The notes beneath the pieces were generated by a model. It made no database searches and was not told the DNA's origin. It was given only the letters and a program-made list of their open reading frames with translations. A stretch of DNA of 6,229 nt, taken from contig USMJ01000082.1 of assembly GCA_900555805.1 (NCBI GenBank), forward strand, positions 1-6,229. The letters run 5' to 3'. This document shows, piece by piece, positions 5,663 to 6,229 of this stretch (positions are counted from its first letter, which is position 1; each line of letters begins with the position of its first letter). The DNA is from an uncultured Oscillospiraceae bacterium (lineage in GTDB: Bacteria > Bacillota > Clostridia > Oscillospirales > Acutalibacteraceae). The translations under genes and the position numbers were made by a program.

Positions 5663-5775
5663 CGGTGAAGCCATACTGACGTATGACGAGACAAAACGCC
5701 CGAATGTGCGGAAAATTATGTTCTTTAGGCGTATAGGGTTCGACTCTCCACAGCTTAGAACAGGCTTCAAAACCG
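5663..5775 (+). ncRNA. Candidate pseudoknotted structured RNA, class not recognised
   Basis: The pairings are all exact. P1 is TGAAGCC (5666-5672) with GGCTTCA (5763-5769), with CGG/CCG outside it. P2 is CATAC (5672-5676) with GTATG (5681-5685) and a 4-nt loop, sharing C5672 with P1. P3 is ACGCC (5696-5700) with GGCGT (5728-5732). TGTTCT (5719-5724) in the P3 loop pairs with AGAACA (5757-5762), which directly abuts the 3' strand of P1: a pseudoknot stacked on P1. Between P3 and the pseudoknot, GGG-TTCGACT-CTC (5736-5748) resembles a tRNA T-loop. The plus strand is favoured because the T-loop stem keeps a G.U pair there and an A.C mismatch on the minus strand. No strong promoter precedes it on either strand. 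It is not a tRNA: 14 nt separate the T-loop arm from the P1 3' strand. Confidence 0.35.
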
Positions 5776-5809
5776 ATATATAAATTCCCCGAAAGCACTC
5801 ATTTGCCCG

Positions 5810-5825
5810 TACTTTCAAAAAAGTA
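5810..5825. promoter_or_regulatory. Inverted repeat abutting the asnA -35 box, possible operator
   Basis: TACTTT (5810-5815) and AAAGTA (5820-5825) form a 6-bp inverted repeat with a CAAA spacer, ending directly at the -35 box. The position suits a regulator site, but the sequence is AT-rich and may be chance. Confidence 0.3.
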
Positions 5826-5854
5826 TTGCGCTTTTCGCTTTGGCGTGTTAAAAT
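5826..5854 (+). promoter_or_regulatory. Sigma-A promoter of asnA
   Basis: The -35 TTGCGC (5826-5831) and -10 TAAAAT (5849-5854) are separated by 17 bp, with TG at 5846-5847 for an extended -10. Transcription would start near 5861, about 30 nt before the asnA ATG, leaving no room for a T-box leader. Confidence 0.7.
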
Positions 5855-5890
5855 ATATTTTATATTTTTTATTGAAAAGGGGCTTCGTTT

Positions 5891-6229
5891 ATGAAACTTC
5901 AGATACCTAAGGACTATGATCCGCTTTTGGACATCCGCCACACGGAGGTCGCTATCAAAAAGGTCAAGGATTTCTTCGAAAGAGATCTCGCCATACAGCT
6001 CAATCTCACGCGTGTTTCCGCTCCGCTTTTCGTCAAGACGGGTACGGGTCTCAATGACACGCTCAACGGCGTCGAAAGACCCGTCAGCTTCGACGTTCTC
6101 GAAACGGGTGAAGACGTCGAGATCGTTCACTCGCTCGCGAAATGGAAGAGAACCGCGCTGAAACATTACGGCTTCGAGAGAAACGAGGGCCTTTATACCG
6201 ATATGTACGCCATCCGCCGCGATGAGGAG
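5891..6229 (+). CDS. asnA: Aspartate--ammonia ligase (asparagine synthetase A), 5' part, cut by window end
   Basis: The first 113 residues of AsnA are present; the full family length is about 330. The enzyme makes asparagine from aspartate, ammonia and ATP, releasing AMP and PPi, and has a class II aminoacyl-tRNA-synthetase-like fold. Diagnostic stretches resembling the E. coli protein: an N-terminal helix region with VKDFFERDL (25-33); the loop [13 protein letters not shown] segment at 52-60 followed by [14 protein letters not shown] at 79-87, near-identical to E. coli; and [14 protein letters not shown] at 99-112. The start ATG has AAGGGG at 5877-5882, 8 nt upstream. It has its own promoter and is divergent from the nucleotidase operon. 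The frame has no stop before the window edge. Confidence 0.93.
   Translation, partial: MKLQIPKDYDPLLDIRHTEVAIKKVKDFFERDLAIQLNLTRVSAPLFVKTGTGLNDTLNGVERPVSFDVLETGEDVEIVHSLAKWKRTALKHYGFERNEGLYTDMYAIRRDEE

Noticed and set aside
5572..5694. N-terminal extension of the nucleotidase to 230 residues
   Set aside because: It runs through the promoter and ribosome binding site; HAD motif I normally lies within the first residues, as with the start at 5571.
5736..5748. T-loop-like GGGTTCGACTCTC as part of a tRNA or tmRNA
   Set aside because: No acceptor stem adjoining it, no anticodon arm, no CCA, and 14 nt separate it from the nearest long-range stem.
5776..5890. T-box leader in front of asnA
   Set aside because: The promoter leaves only about 30 nt of leader, and no T-box sequence is present.

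Overview
The window looks like a chromosomal piece from an uncultured or gut-type Clostridia (Bacillota), probably near the Oscillospiraceae/Ruminococcaceae. The evidence is indirect: strong AGGAG-type ribosome binding sites, sigma-A promoters with extended -10 elements, a BspA-type leucine-rich-repeat secreted protein with a cysteine-rich tail, and an AsnA-type asparagine synthetase. I cannot name a species.

Layout from left to right. Positions 1-499 hold no credible gene. They contain an edge hairpin, two copies of a GC-rich dispersed repeat and an AT-rich stretch. Positions 500-713 are a compact transcription unit for a 32-residue amphipathic peptide, with its own promoter, ribosome binding site and terminator. 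Positions 857-2721 are a second monocistronic unit on the same strand. It encodes a 581-residue secreted BspA-like protein: signal peptide, LRR_5 repeats, Cys-rich modules and a C-terminal CxCxCH / CxCGxxHY tail. Positions 5622-2828 (minus strand) are a likely three-gene operon: a YqfW/NT5C-like HAD nucleotidase, a threonine-aldolase-family PLP enzyme and a CorA-family cation transporter. It ends in a hairpin terminator facing the BspA unit. Between the nucleotidase and the PLP enzyme lie a 30-nt near-perfect palindrome and a third repeat copy, inverted relative to the copy at 242-346. Positions 5663-5775, between the divergent promoters, fold on paper into a compact pseudoknotted structure that no gene explains. 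At 5891 asnA begins with its own promoter and runs off the right edge.

The genes look like a mixture of housekeeping metabolism (asparagine synthesis, nucleotide and amino-acid turnover, Mg2+ transport) beside a cell-surface locus. Four observations deserve attention: the small peptide unit, whose amphipathic segment resembles the tail helix of the neighbouring surface protein; the surface protein's Cys/His-flanked tail; the dispersed repeat; and the pseudoknotted element upstream of asnA.
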